Assembly: GCF_027912455.1 (NCBI RefSeq)
Contig: NZ_CP115446.1
Coordinates: forward strand, 2,751,501 to 2,815,500
DNA length: 64,000 nucleotides
DNA from: Aurantiacibacter sp. MUD61
GTDB lineage: Bacteria > Pseudomonadota > Alphaproteobacteria > Sphingomonadales > Sphingomonadaceae
Reading direction: 5' to 3'
Below are positions 11,196 to 20,254 of this stretch, piece after piece; within the stretch, counting starts at the first letter, position 1, and the number at the start of each line of letters is the position of its first letter. The notes under the pieces were generated by a model. It was not told where the DNA came from, did no database searches, and was given only the letters and a program-made list of their open reading frames with translations. A program made the position numbers and the translations under genes.

Positions 11196-11992
11196 CCGCC
11201 CGAAGCGACACGTTCCGGCTGGTGCTCCTGCATCAGCTCATAGGCGCGCTCATACCACTCATTGCCCGGATAATTGGCGCCGAGGACCGCAGCGTAGCGC
11301 TGCGCCTCTTCAGGCACGCCAATCGCAAGGCTGGTTTCGACCAGGCGATAAAGCGCTTCGGGAGCGTGGCTGGTGGTCTGGTAATCGTCGATCACATTCT
11401 GGAAGCGCAGCTGCGCGGCAAGCCACTGGCCAGTGCGCTCGTAAAAGCGACCGATTTCCATTTCTTTGCCTGCAAGGTGATCATTGACCAGATCGATCTT
11501 CACCCGCGCATCGGCAGCGTAAGGACTATCCGGATAGCGGCGAACGATTTCATTGAGCGCAGCGAGCGCCTGCCGGGTGATCGCCTGATCACGCTCCACA
11601 TCGCTGATCTGCTCGTAATAGCTGAGCGCGATCAGGTAATAGGCATAGGGCGCATCGCGGTTACCCGGGTGAATCGAAAGGAATCGCGCGGCAGAGCGGA
11701 TCGCCTGATTATACTCGCGGGCGGCGTAATAGCTGAATGCGCTCATCAGCTGCGCACGGCGTGCCCAGGGCGAATAAGGGTGCTGGCGCTCCACCTCGTC
11801 GAACAGGGCGGCGGCTATTGTCAGATCACCGCGATCGAGGCGTTGCTTGGCCGCATTGTAGAGCGATTCCACGTCCCGCGCGACATAGGCGAGGTCATTC
11901 GGCTCATTCGCACTGCCGCCTGCGCAGCCGGTCAGAACGAGGGAAGATACAGCTGCAACCAGCGCAGCGCGGACGGGTTTGGTAACGCTCAT
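11192..11992 (-). CDS. bamD: Outer membrane protein assembly factor BamD
   Basis: About 266 residues with a lipoprotein signal (VSSLVLTGCAGG lipobox). TPR-type helices follow: LYNAAKQRLDRGDLTIAAALFDEVERQHPYSPWARRA, then SFYAARE-like and YYEQISDVERDQA repeats. BamD is the essential lipoprotein partner of BamA in inserting beta-barrel proteins into the outer membrane. The ATG at 11992 places the signal peptide correctly; the longer frame to 12070 adds a non-family extension. Confidence 0.93.
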   Translation of the reverse strand: MSVTKPVRAALVAAVSSLVLTGCAGGSANEPNDLAYVARDVESLYNAAKQRLDRGDLTIAAALFDEVERQHPYSPWARRAQLMSAFSYYAAREYNQAIRSAARFLSIHPGNRDAPYAYYLIALSYYEQISDVERDQAITRQALAALNEIVRRYPDSPYAADARVKIDLVNDHLAGKEMEIGRFYERTGQWLAAQLRFQNVIDDYQTTSHAPEALYRLVETSLAIGVPEEAQRYAAVLGANYPGNEWYERAYELMQEHQPERVASGG

Positions 11993-12284
11993 GCCTCGCC
12001 TATAGCTAGAGCCGGCCTGAACGCCAAGTGAAGTAGCGGGCCGTTCGCGCAATTTCCCCATCGGCGGCATTTTCCGGTTCTTAGTGCCTGTTTGGTTGCC
12101 GATGAAAGCATCTCGACATTTGTCGGCAGCGGTTGCCCGATTGTCGGCTCGAAATCCACTTGGTCGAGACTTTGCGAGTCCCTGTCGAGCTTCGCAATCC
12201 TTTCCGCAGCTCGCTCGCTATCCATCATACATCGCCCCGGCCACCCCCCAAACCAACCGGGCCGGCGCGACGATGGAGGTGACG

Positions 12285-12602
12285 ATGAATATGTCTTGGA
12301 AGGGCGGCTTCGCAGCCGCAATGATCGCCGCAGCAGCATTGGCAACGCCAGCCACTGCGCAGGATCCGGGTGAGACCGTGACGGTCTATGTCGAATATAG
12401 CGATTTGGACCTCTCGACAGAGCAAGGCCGCGATACGCTGCATGTCCGCCTGCGTGATGCTGCGAAAGAGGTGTGCGGCATGGATATCCGCGTGACCGGC
12501 AGCACTTTGCCGACAGCCGAGGCGCGCGCCTGCTACTATGAAAAGCTGCAGAGCTTCGAACGCGAATTCGCATCCGCACCGATGACATCCACGCGGATCT
12601 GA
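12285..12602 (+). CDS. UrcA family protein
   Basis: About 105 residues. The Sec signal peptide ends at ATPATAQ; the mature domain has the UrcA pattern: VYVEYSDLDLSTEQGRDTLHVRLRDAAKEVCG, then a conserved second Cys in EARACYYEKL. UrcA proteins are small periplasmic proteins common in Sphingomonadales and Caulobacterales, with unknown function. The ATG at 12285 has GGAGG about 6 bases upstream, which decides the start over ATG 12273 and 12291. The following 200 bp to the next gene hold a possible terminator. Confidence 0.85.
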   Translation: MNMSWKGGFAAAMIAAAALATPATAQDPGETVTVYVEYSDLDLSTEQGRDTLHVRLRDAAKEVCGMDIRVTGSTLPTAEARACYYEKLQSFEREFASAPMTSTRI

Positions 12603-12683
12603 TGCGCGAATGTTGGCCTTGATGTGCTTTCCCGTTGGGTAAGGCGGGGCGTCCAAAAGCAAATTCCAGATCAAGGCCTGTTC

Positions 12684-12740
12684 TCGGGGTTCCTCCACAC
12701 CGCGACGAAGTTCGCGTGTCGGCGGGGCCCCGATTTTCTT
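12684..12740 (+). terminator. Possible rho-independent terminator after the UrcA gene
   Basis: TCGGGG at 12684-12689 can pair with CCCCGA at 12728-12733. An imperfect inner hairpin (ACACCGCGAC against GTTCGCGTGT) lies between them, and TTTTCTT follows. The stem has internal loops, so strength is uncertain. Confidence 0.4.
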
Positions 12741-12802
12741 TGCACATCGGCGATTGGTGGGGCTGGCACTCTTAGCCCACGCTTTCTATAGAACTTGCCA
12801 CG

Positions 12803-13537
12803 ATGAAGAAGCTTTTTGAGCTCAATCCCGATCTCGATCGCGCAGCACTCGCAAAGGAATTTGCGGTCCACAAGCGCATGCAGGTGCGCGATATCCTGAC
12901 GCGGGAGACCGCGTTGGAACTGCGCACGATCATGCAGACGCAAACCGAATGGGGAATTGCGTTGCAAGCAGGAGCGACCGGAAAGCCACGCAATTTTCGC
13001 CCCGCAGAACTCAAGGACCAGGCGATCCAGCAGCAGGCGATGGAAATGGGCCGGGAGACCGATCAGGCCGCGGCAAAAGGAGATTATGCTTATCGCGCGC
13101 TGCGGTATTCCATGGTGGAAGGGCTGCAGAAGGGCTGGGACGAAGACGGGCCTTACGCGGTCTTGCTCGAGCATCTGAACGCGGAAGAATTCCTCGGCTT
13201 CATGCGCGAGATCACCGGGATTTCCGAGCTTATGAAAGCCGATGCGCATGCCAGCTGCTTTGCCGCGCAGCATTTTCTCGGTCGGCATAACGACAGTCAT
13301 GTCGCCGAAGGCTGGCGCATCGCTTACGTCCTCAATCTGACGATCGATAACTGGCATCCCGATTGGGGCGGTTACCTCACTTTCTTCGACGAGGCAGGCA
13401 ATGTCGAAGTGGGCTTCAAGCCGCAATTCAACACGCTGAACCTCTTCGCCGTGCCGCAGGATCACGCCGTTACCTATGTCCCGCCATTCGCGCCCAAGGG
13501 GCGCTATGCGATCAGTGGATGGCTGCGGGATCGGTGA
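12803..13537 (+). CDS. 2-oxoglutarate/Fe(II)-dependent dioxygenase (prolyl-hydroxylase-like)
   Basis: 244 residues. The facial triad and co-substrate Arg can be placed: His162 and Asp164 in GRHNDSH, a distal His221 in FAVPQDHAVTYV, and Arg234 in KGRYAISGW. The DSHVAEGWRIAYVLNLT and WGGYLTFFDEAGN segments match the double-stranded beta-helix core of prolyl-4-hydroxylase-type oxygenases. The likely role is hydroxylation of a protein or peptide, target unknown. It begins a three-gene unit: its stop overlaps the GTG start of the TPR-oxygenase (GTGA). Confidence 0.8.
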   Translation: MKKLFELNPDLDRAALAKEFAVHKRMQVRDILTRETALELRTIMQTQTEWGIALQAGATGKPRNFRPAELKDQAIQQQAMEMGRETDQAAAKGDYAYRALRYSMVEGLQKGWDEDGPYAVLLEHLNAEEFLGFMREITGISELMKADAHASCFAAQHFLGRHNDSHVAEGWRIAYVLNLTIDNWHPDWGGYLTFFDEAGNVEVGFKPQFNTLNLFAVPQDHAVTYVPPFAPKGRYAISGWLRDR

Positions 13538-15231
13538 GCCTTTCGGCGACACAATATCGCTCACGCGCGCATGCTTTGGCGCAAGAGGGGCGCGCCGATG
13601 CTGCATTGGAAGAGCTCGAGCGCGGCGTTGCCGAACATCCCGAAAGCGGTCCCCTGGCCAACAGTGCCGGCGACTTCGCGATGCGCGCAGGCGATCCGGA
13701 GAAAGCGGCCAGGCATTTCGCAAATGCTGTGAAGCTTGATGGTGAAAATTCTGATTTTGCTATCAATCTTTCGATCGCACTGACGGCACTCGGCCGCTTC
13801 CAAGAAGCTATCGCGGTCTTGGAACGCCATGAAGAGCACTGCTCACGCGATCCGCGCTATTGCTCTGCCCGCGCCAATGCTGCGCGCAGTTCGGGCGATC
13901 TTGCAGAGGCACAGCGCTGGTACGATCTCTGCCTTGCCGCAGCGCCCGGACAGCCTCGCGCCCTTCACGGCCGGGCACGCGTGGCGCTGGAGCGCGGCGA
14001 CAGTGATGCGGTCGCGCGGTTCGAGGCGACGCTCGATGCCAACAAGGGCGATCCCGATGCATGGCTCGGCTATGTCGAAGCGCTCGATGCAGCGGGGCGG
14101 CGCGATGAGGCGCGCGGCCTAGCCGAGCAATTGGTGGCGCAGGCCTCGCACTGGATTGCCGCGCTACGGGCGCTCGCCCAATTGCGTGTCGGCAGTGGTG
14201 AGCACGACTTCGACGATCACTTCGCCACCGCAGCCACCCAGCGGCCTGATGATCCCTCGATACCGCAGGCGCATGTCGATATGCTTGAACAGCACGACCG
14301 GTTCGCCGATGCGCTGGCGATATCGAAGAAGGCGGAGCGCGCCTTCCCCGATTTACCGCAATTCAGGCTGCGCACAGCGACCCTCGCCGGATATCTGGGC
14401 GAAACCGATCGGGCCGATGCGCGATACTCCGCCCTCACCCAGCAAGACCCCGCACGATGGCTGATGGAGGCGCGGTTCCGGCTGCAAACTGGCGAATGCG
14501 ATCGCGCGGCTAAGCTTCTCGACCAACTGCTGGAAGAAAGGCCCGGAGATATCGCAGGCTGGGCAGCGCGCGACTTGCTCTGGCGCCTTCAGGGAGACGA
14601 GCGCGCGGACTGGCTGCATGGGCAGGAAGGGCTCGTACAACTGGTGGAGCTGCCGGATGCCAAGCAAGTCTTGGCAGACGCCGTTCCGCTGCTCCATCGC
14701 CTGCATGACAGCTCTGCCTTTCCGCTCGGGCAGAGCCTGCGGGGCGGAACGCAGACGCGCGGCATCCTCTTCCGTCGGCCAGAGCCGGAGCTAAGGCGGC
14801 TGCACGATTGCCTGACCGCCGCGCTTGAGACCTATCGCAGCAAACTGCCGAGTGCCGATCCGGCGCATCCCTTGCTTCGCCATCGCGACAAGCCTTGGGC
14901 CATCACCAGTTCCTGGTCGGTCAGGCTGGACGGCGGCGGGGATCACCACACGGCCCACCTCCACCCGGAAGGCATTGTTTCCTCCGCCCTGTACTGCGAG
15001 CTTCCACCTGAAATGCGCGATGGCTCCGGCACAGAGCGGGCGGGCTGGATCGAACTCGGTCGCCCTCCTGCAAAAATGCATGTCGAGCTGGACGCGATCA
15101 CAGCGTTGGAGCCGCGTGAGGGTTTTCTCGCCCTGTTCCCGAGCACGCTGTACCATGGCACGCGGCCCTTCGCTGGCGGGCGGCGGATGACGGTTGCATT
15201 CGATGTCACCGCGCCTAGTGATGCGGCATGA
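13534..15231 (+). CDS. TPR-repeat protein with C-terminal 2OG-Fe(II) oxygenase domain
   Basis: About 565 residues. The N-terminal two thirds consist of degenerate TPR repeats (ALAQEGRADAALEELERGV, NLSIALTALGRFQEAIAVLE, SGDLAEAQRWYDLCL and more). The last ~105 residues form a putative 2OG-Fe(II) oxygenase domain: WSVRLDGGGDHHTAHLHPEG carries His475 and His477, STLYHGTRPF the distal His541, and RRMTVAFDV the 2OG-binding Arg. The TPRs may select the protein substrate. The GTG at 13534 overlaps the previous stop; its own stop overlaps the methyltransferase ATG (15228-15231). The longer frame upstream lies inside the first oxygenase and was rejected. Confidence 0.8.
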   Translation: MSLSATQYRSRAHALAQEGRADAALEELERGVAEHPESGPLANSAGDFAMRAGDPEKAARHFANAVKLDGENSDFAINLSIALTALGRFQEAIAVLERHEEHCSRDPRYCSARANAARSSGDLAEAQRWYDLCLAAAPGQPRALHGRARVALERGDSDAVARFEATLDANKGDPDAWLGYVEALDAAGRRDEARGLAEQLVAQASHWIAALRALAQLRVGSGEHDFDDHFATAATQRPDDPSIPQAHVDMLEQHDRFADALAISKKAERAFPDLPQFRLRTATLAGYLGETDRADARYSALTQQDPARWLMEARFRLQTGECDRAAKLLDQLLEERPGDIAGWAARDLLWRLQGDERADWLHGQEGLVQLVELPDAKQVLADAVPLLHRLHDSSAFPLGQSLRGGTQTRGILFRRPEPELRRLHDCLTAALETYRSKLPSADPAHPLLRHRDKPWAITSSWSVRLDGGGDHHTAHLHPEGIVSSALYCELPPEMRDGSGTERAGWIELGRPPAKMHVELDAITALEPREGFLALFPSTLYHGTRPFAGGRRMTVAFDVTAPSDAA

Positions 15232-16154
15232 CAGGGTCACAGGACAGCGAAGCTTGGAATACTTTCTGGGAGCGGCAAGACCGCGCCGGCCGCTCGCAGG
15301 ACGGCATCGGCTGCCTTCCCAGCGGTTGGCAAGGTATCGCCGACACGCAGAAACGCGTCTGGCAGAGCTTCACCCGCTCGCTTCCCAAGGGCGCAAAAGT
15401 CCTCGACCTGGCGACGGGCGGTGGGGTCGTTTTGCAGCAGATCATGGAGCAACGCCGCGATCTCAATCTGACAGGTGTAGACCGCGCAACCGCCCTGCCC
15501 GCTGCGCCAAAGGGGATTACTCTTCGTGGCGGGATCGACATTGCCGACTTGCCCTTCGCCGATGATCACTTTGCCGCGATCACCAGCCAGTTCGGTTTCG
15601 AATATGGCGATATCGAAGCAAGCGCACGCGAAGCTGCGCGTGTGCTGGCACCGGGCGGGAAGATCGGACTTGTCACGCACCGCGTGAGTGGTCCTATCGT
15701 TGCCCACAATCGCAAGCGCCGCGAGCAAATCGTGTGGGCGATCGATGATAATGATCTCATTTCAATCGCGAAGAAGAGCCTCGGGCTGCGCGGCGCAGGA
15801 ATTACCGCTGTGCCGCAGACGCTCACCGATGCGCCGCAGAAAGGGATCGCTGCGCATGGTCAGGGATCCGCTGCATGGGAAATCGCCGAAGCGGTCCGGC
15901 AGACGCTTCATCTCGGCAAAAACGACACGCCCGATCAGGTCATGGGGGTGCTGGATGATATCGAGGCGCAGGCGCGCAACGAACTGGGTCGTATCGCCTC
16001 TCTCGAACGTGCTGCAGCTGTTGCCAGCGATGGCGATCAATTCGCCAAGGTCCTAGAAGATGCAGGCTTCACCTATAATCAGGAAGCCATGCTGACGGAC
16101 GGACGATCACCCGATCCCTTCGCAACTTTTCACGTATATTCGCTGAACAGCTGA
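15228..16154 (+). CDS. Class I SAM-dependent methyltransferase
   Basis: 308 residues. SAM-binding motif I is KVLDLATGGGVVLQQI near residue 55; LNLTGVDRA is motif II, DIADLPFADDHFAAITSQFGFEY motif III-IV, and REAARVLAPGGKIGLVTH the post-motif region. The family resembles UbiE-type small-molecule methyltransferases, but the substrate is not evident. It is the last gene of the oxygenase-oxygenase-methyltransferase unit, coupled to the preceding gene by an ATGA overlap, so it may modify the same target. Confidence 0.82.
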   Translation: MTGSQDSEAWNTFWERQDRAGRSQDGIGCLPSGWQGIADTQKRVWQSFTRSLPKGAKVLDLATGGGVVLQQIMEQRRDLNLTGVDRATALPAAPKGITLRGGIDIADLPFADDHFAAITSQFGFEYGDIEASAREAARVLAPGGKIGLVTHRVSGPIVAHNRKRREQIVWAIDDNDLISIAKKSLGLRGAGITAVPQTLTDAPQKGIAAHGQGSAAWEIAEAVRQTLHLGKNDTPDQVMGVLDDIEAQARNELGRIASLERAAAVASDGDQFAKVLEDAGFTYNQEAMLTDGRSPDPFATFHVYSLNS

Positions 16155-16246
16155 TCCTCGGTCATCCTGTGGGATGACAGCGCGGCAGCGCGCCCGAAAG
16201 CGTGCGTGTGCCACCTGTTCAATCATCAGCTGCGCGCAAAGAAAAA

Positions 16247-16272
16247 GGCGGGAGACCCGAAGGTCCCCCGCC
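16247..16272 (-). terminator. Rho-independent terminator of the TonB receptor gene
   Basis: An 11-bp stem (16247-16257 against 16262-16272, one A-C mismatch) closes a CGAA loop. On the minus strand it is followed by a run of five T (complement of 16242-16246). On the plus strand it is followed after two bases by TTTTCTT, so it may also stop the convergent methyltransferase message. Confidence 0.8.
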
Positions 16273-16308
16273 CATTTTCTTGGTGAGCTTTCGCTCGGTC
16301 AGGTCAGC

Positions 16309-19233
16309 TTAGAAGCGAACCACGACCGATGCGAAGAAGTCACGACCCAGCACGTCGTAGGTCGACGGGTAGGTGTTCATCTGCTCAGCGTTGTTGAAGT
16401 CACCCAGAAGCAGGGTGTTCGTGTCGTTGATGACAGTGCCAGCAGCGTCGAACTGAGGCGTGCTCGGCAGTGTGTCGAACACGTTGTTCACGCCAGCCGT
16501 GAAGGTGATCATCTCGTTGAAGTCGTACGACAGCGTCAGATCGATAAGATCGTATGCGCCGATACGTTCAACGAAGTAATCCGTGCCTGGATCGTCATCA
16601 TCGACAGCCGACAGGTGACGCCAGCGGGTCGAGAAGGTCAGCGGACCATCGATGTAGTTCGCACGAGCCGTCCACTTGAAGGACGGGGTCGGCTCACCAC
16701 AGGTCAGGCCGAATTCACCTGCACAGGTGTCGACATTGCTCGGATCGGACTGATCCGGTGCAAAGTTCGATGCTTCGGTCCAGGTGCCGAGGAACGACAG
16801 GTCCAGATCGGAAGCGCCATTGCCCAGCAGCGAGAAGCCGAGGTCAATGCCGTAGTTGACCTGAAGGTCGATACCCGAAACATTCAGTGCTGCGATGTTC
16901 GCACCACCAAGGTTCGGGGTCGGCTGCGGCGGACGACCAAACGAACCAGTCGAGTCACGACGACCGGTGAAACCAGCACACTGCGGTGCGCCGAGATCCT
17001 GAACGTCGTTGAAGCACAGGTCCAGAGCCGTCTGCAGGCTGATCGTGGTGATCGCATCTTCAACAGTGATGTCGAAGTAGTCAGCCGTGATCGTCAGGCC
17101 CGGGATCGCACGGGGCTGCAGCACAACACCGAAGGTCCACGAGTCAGACGTTTCTTCTGCCAGGTTCGGGTTACCACCGAACAGAGCAGCGATCTGGCCG
17201 TCAGGCTGGATGATGTTCTGCGCATCGGTAACGTCCTGCGGATTGTTGGATCCCAGATCGTCAAGCAGGTCGGTCGGAACGCCGTTCTGCGAGCAGAGCG
17301 AACGCAGCGTACCGGAGCTTGCAGCAACAGTCGCACACGGATCGTTGGCACCCGGGAAGCCGATGGCCGAACCCTGGAACAGCTCACCCACGTTCGGGGC
17401 ACGAACTGCACGCTGGTACTGCGCACGGAAACGGATGTCTTCGATCGGCTGGAACTGCAGGCCGCCAGCATAGGTCCACACGCCACCGACAGTGTCGAGC
17501 GAGTAGTCCGAGTAGCGCACTGCACCGTTGGCTTCGAAGCGCATGCCACTTTCGGTTTCGAAAGGCACGTTAAGCTCGGCAAACAGTTCCCGAACGTTGT
17601 AACCACCTTCGGTCGGCTCACCGGCGTTGAAGCCCGCAACGTCGCCCGAAGCGAGGAATTCGTCAGGAATGAAGCGCGAGTTCACTTCGCGGTATTCAGC
17701 ACCGAGAGCGAAAGCAACCGGCTCTGCAACACCAAGCGAGAAATCGCCGAACGAACCCGAGAGTGCAGCACTTGCGACCTGCAGGTCGGAAATGTCTCCG
17801 TTCTGGGCCTGGATGCGGAACACATCGACCATGTCCGGCGTCAGGGTACCTGCACCGAAGATGTTGATCTGCTCATCACCCGTGCCGTTGATCGCAGCGG
17901 TGAAACGCGAAACGGAAGCGTTACCCTGCTGGATGTTGGCGTTACGCGTACGCGAGTACATGTAGTACGTGTCGTAGCTCAGGAAGTCGGTGATATCACC
18001 GCGAGCACCAGCGAGAACGCGGAAGGAGTTACGCTCGTCGAGGTTACGACGACCGCCAGCTTCTTCCAGACGACGACGAACCTGAACGTCGATCAGGCCA
18101 TTGCTCTGGTCTGCACCAGTTTCGCTGTCGTCCAGCGCACGGAATTCAGCTTCCGTAGCCGCATCGATGAAGCCATTGGCTACCAGCGAGTCGATGTCGA
18201 GGAAGGTGTTCACGAGGATCGGCGTCGGAGCCAGCTCGGAGTCCACACGGTTGTTGACGTAGGTCACTTCCGTGTAAAGTTCGAGAGCCGAAGCCACTTC
18301 GTAGCTTGCATAACCACCCAGGAGGTAACGTTCCTGCGGAAGCTGCAGGTAGTTTACCGGAGCGTAGTTATAGAAGTCACCCGGGGTACGATAGTCACGC
18401 AGCGAGCCCGGCGAACCGAAGATGGCGAGACCATTGTTTTCGAACGAAGTGCCGGTGTCATCACCGTCACCACGATAGGCAAGACGCGTTTCCGGCGGAA
18501 GCGACGAACCCAGCTGCTGCAGCGGCGAACCACCCAGAGCGAAGTTCGAGAATTCGCGGTCGCCCTGGAAGACGTCTTCACGATTGTAGTATTCACCGAA
18601 GACGGTCACGTTACCGCGGCCACCGGCGAAATCGGTGCCGATAGCACCGTGAACCTGCCAGCGATCGGCATCGCCACGCTCGGTGATCGAGTACTGGCCA
18701 CCGATTTCGGCGCCATCGAGATCACGAAGACGGAAGTTCACAACACCAGCAAGAGCGTCCGAACCGTAAACGGCCGAAGCACCACCGGTCACAACGTCAA
18801 CCGATTCCAGCAGGAACTGCGGGATCGTGTTGAGGTCGACGATCTGGTTTGTATCGTAGAACATCCAGCGGCGGCCGTTGACCAGCAGCATGGTACGGGT
18901 TGCGCCGAGACCACGAAGGTTCAGCGATGCGGTGCCGTTACCCGGGTTGTTCGAGAAGGACGTGATGCCCGGAACAACCTGCGGCAGCGTGTTGACGACG
19001 TTTTCAACGTTGACGGCACCAGCCAGCGAGAATTCTTCACTGTCGACAACGGCAACCGGAGCTGCGGTTTCGACGTTGCGGCGCTGAATACGCGTGCCGG
19101 TGACGACGATACGCTCGTCAGTCTGGACCTGCTCGTCTTCAGAACCATCTTGGGCCATCGCAGGCGCTGCGACGAGCGATCCGAAGATCACCGACGACGC
19201 AAGCAGCGAAGCCTTGGTTTTACGATTAAACAT
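16309..19233 (-). CDS. TonB-dependent outer membrane receptor
   Basis: 974 residues with a signal peptide ending at AAPAMAQ. A TonB box-like segment (ERIVVTGTRI) is followed by the plug domain with LNLRGLGATRTMLLVNGRR and SVDVVTGGASAVYGSDALAGVVNF, then a 22-strand-type beta-barrel ending in the expected aromatic residue (VVVRF). Such receptors import large nutrients such as siderophores, glycans, peptides or vitamins using TonB energy; the ligand cannot be told. The gene stands alone with its own terminator, and an AGGAG site lies about 9 bases before the ATG. A 1042-codon open frame on the opposite strand is only a shadow. Confidence 0.92.
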   Translation of the reverse strand: MFNRKTKASLLASSVIFGSLVAAPAMAQDGSEDEQVQTDERIVVTGTRIQRRNVETAAPVAVVDSEEFSLAGAVNVENVVNTLPQVVPGITSFSNNPGNGTASLNLRGLGATRTMLLVNGRRWMFYDTNQIVDLNTIPQFLLESVDVVTGGASAVYGSDALAGVVNFRLRDLDGAEIGGQYSITERGDADRWQVHGAIGTDFAGGRGNVTVFGEYYNREDVFQGDREFSNFALGGSPLQQLGSSLPPETRLAYRGDGDDTGTSFENNGLAIFGSPGSLRDYRTPGDFYNYAPVNYLQLPQERYLLGGYASYEVASALELYTEVTYVNNRVDSELAPTPILVNTFLDIDSLVANGFIDAATEAEFRALDDSETGADQSNGLIDVQVRRRLEEAGGRRNLDERNSFRVLAGARGDITDFLSYDTYYMYSRTRNANIQQGNASVSRFTAAINGTGDEQINIFGAGTLTPDMVDVFRIQAQNGDISDLQVASAALSGSFGDFSLGVAEPVAFALGAEYREVNSRFIPDEFLASGDVAGFNAGEPTEGGYNVRELFAELNVPFETESGMRFEANGAVRYSDYSLDTVGGVWTYAGGLQFQPIEDIRFRAQYQRAVRAPNVGELFQGSAIGFPGANDPCATVAASSGTLRSLCSQNGVPTDLLDDLGSNNPQDVTDAQNIIQPDGQIAALFGGNPNLAEETSDSWTFGVVLQPRAIPGLTITADYFDITVEDAITTISLQTALDLCFNDVQDLGAPQCAGFTGRRDSTGSFGRPPQPTPNLGGANIAALNVSGIDLQVNYGIDLGFSLLGNGASDLDLSFLGTWTEASNFAPDQSDPSNVDTCAGEFGLTCGEPTPSFKWTARANYIDGPLTFSTRWRHLSAVDDDDPGTDYFVERIGAYDLIDLTLSYDFNEMITFTAGVNNVFDTLPSTPQFDAAGTVINDTNTLLLGDFNNAEQMNTYPSTYDVLGRDFFASVVVRF

Positions 19234-19708
19234 TCAAGTACTCCTGGTAAGTGGGAGAAACTGCTGGAAAGAGGCACCGGACCGCGGGTTTTCCCATCGT
19301 AATGGCCTGGCTACCTAAATCCTCCTTCCTGACAAAGCCCCAAAGCATTTCGGATCGCAACGCACAATCTCAGAGCGCACAAGTTTCATACGCGACGAAA
19401 TCGTGTGACATTTTTGAAACAATTATGACAAGCGCAGGACCACGATAAAACTCGTGCTAAGGGTCTGAACTCAAACGCAATCTCGACAGCCATGCCAATA
19501 CGGAAGCTCGGCGGCGAAATATTATTACGCGAGACCGCAGTCAGAGGTGTGATAATTTTACCCATCACGCTCCACGGCCCCGAAAAGTCGCAGCAACGCA
19601 AGGGCACCGCGCACGCCGGAACATCCTAACTGATTAGCGTAAACGCGATTTTTACCAAAACAGTGCAGAGCATGCACCATCGATCACGCAGCCGAAGGGT
19701 TCTGCTTT
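19234..19708. other. 475-bp intergenic region between the TonB receptor and the Flp pilin
   Basis: No gene is supported here. It must contain the divergent promoters of the receptor (minus) and of the pilin (plus). An AT-rich strip at about 19395-19450 lies upstream of the receptor. A 23-bp sequence at 19510-19532 with a GCGAAATATTATT core recurs, with three mismatches, at 31308-31330 upstream of a GGDEF-EAL gene. No confident -35/-10 pair could be assigned. Confidence 0.6.
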
Positions 19709-19903
19709 ATGCTTTGCAAGTTCATCCAGCGCCTTTCAAAGGCTGACGACGGCGCGACTGCCGTGGAATACGGCCTCGTCGCCATGCTCATCGCGGTTGC
19801 CGCCGCCGGTGTCATGCTCTCGCTCGGCAATGAGGTAGAGACGCAGTACAACACAATCGAAACCGAATACGAAGCGGCGAACCAGCCCGCAAAGCGCGGC
19901 TAA
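19709..19903 (+). CDS. Flp/Fap-type pilin (orphan)
   Basis: 64 residues with the Flp pilin pattern: a short basic leader (MLCKFIQRLSKADDG), then DGATAVEYGLVAMLIAVAAAGVML. In this family the prepilin peptidase cuts after a Gly and the conserved Glu-Tyr pair follows. It would be the major subunit of a Tad-type adhesive pilus. No tad/cpa genes occur nearby, so this is an isolated pilin gene that depends on machinery elsewhere, or a spare copy. An AAGGG site lies about 10 bases upstream of the ATG. Confidence 0.88.
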   Translation: MLCKFIQRLSKADDGATAVEYGLVAMLIAVAAAGVMLSLGNEVETQYNTIETEYEAANQPAKRG

Positions 19904-20254
19904 GCCCGCAGGCACTTTCCTACACATTGGCCACCAGGGCACCGGAGGGTTTTTCGCCATCCGGAGCCCTTCGCCATGCCCTCGTCCCACAAGCCCAACA
20001 CCACCCTTCCCGCCTTCACCCCCGTTCCGCCTCTTCTGTTGGCTTCAAGCGCCAGCGCGGACATCCGTCCGCTCGGCTAGCGGGCTGACCGCCCGACGCG
20101 CGTTCGCGCTTGCGGTCGCTACGCGCCCGTAGGAGCTCCCGTTTCGGAGCGCAGCTCCGCAAGGGCGAATGCCCGCCCGCAGCGTGTGCAGCTTGCCTGC
20201 ACGAAAGCGAGGAAAGCCAAGAGAGCGGATGCGAACGCCGGCGCTTGAGGCTAA
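19904..20254. repeat. GC-rich intergenic region with an inverted repeat and a dispersed repeat copy
   Basis: No gene is supported. After the pilin, GGGCACCGGA (19937-19946) can pair with TCCGGAGCCC (19960-19969, one mismatch) around a loop; it lacks a T run in the right place, so terminator function is doubtful. Further on, 20159-20183 is the reverse complement, with one mismatch in 25, of 35573-35597 near fabG. GCTACGCGCCCG also occurs in both regions on the plus strand. This marks a dispersed intergenic repeat family of unknown role. Confidence 0.6.

Noticed and set aside
16174..19302. 1042-codon open frame on the plus strand
   Set aside because: It lies wholly opposite the TonB receptor gene, which has signal peptide, plug and barrel. 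The plus-strand protein is rich in Arg/Val/Thr with no recognisable domain, a shadow caused by codon bias.
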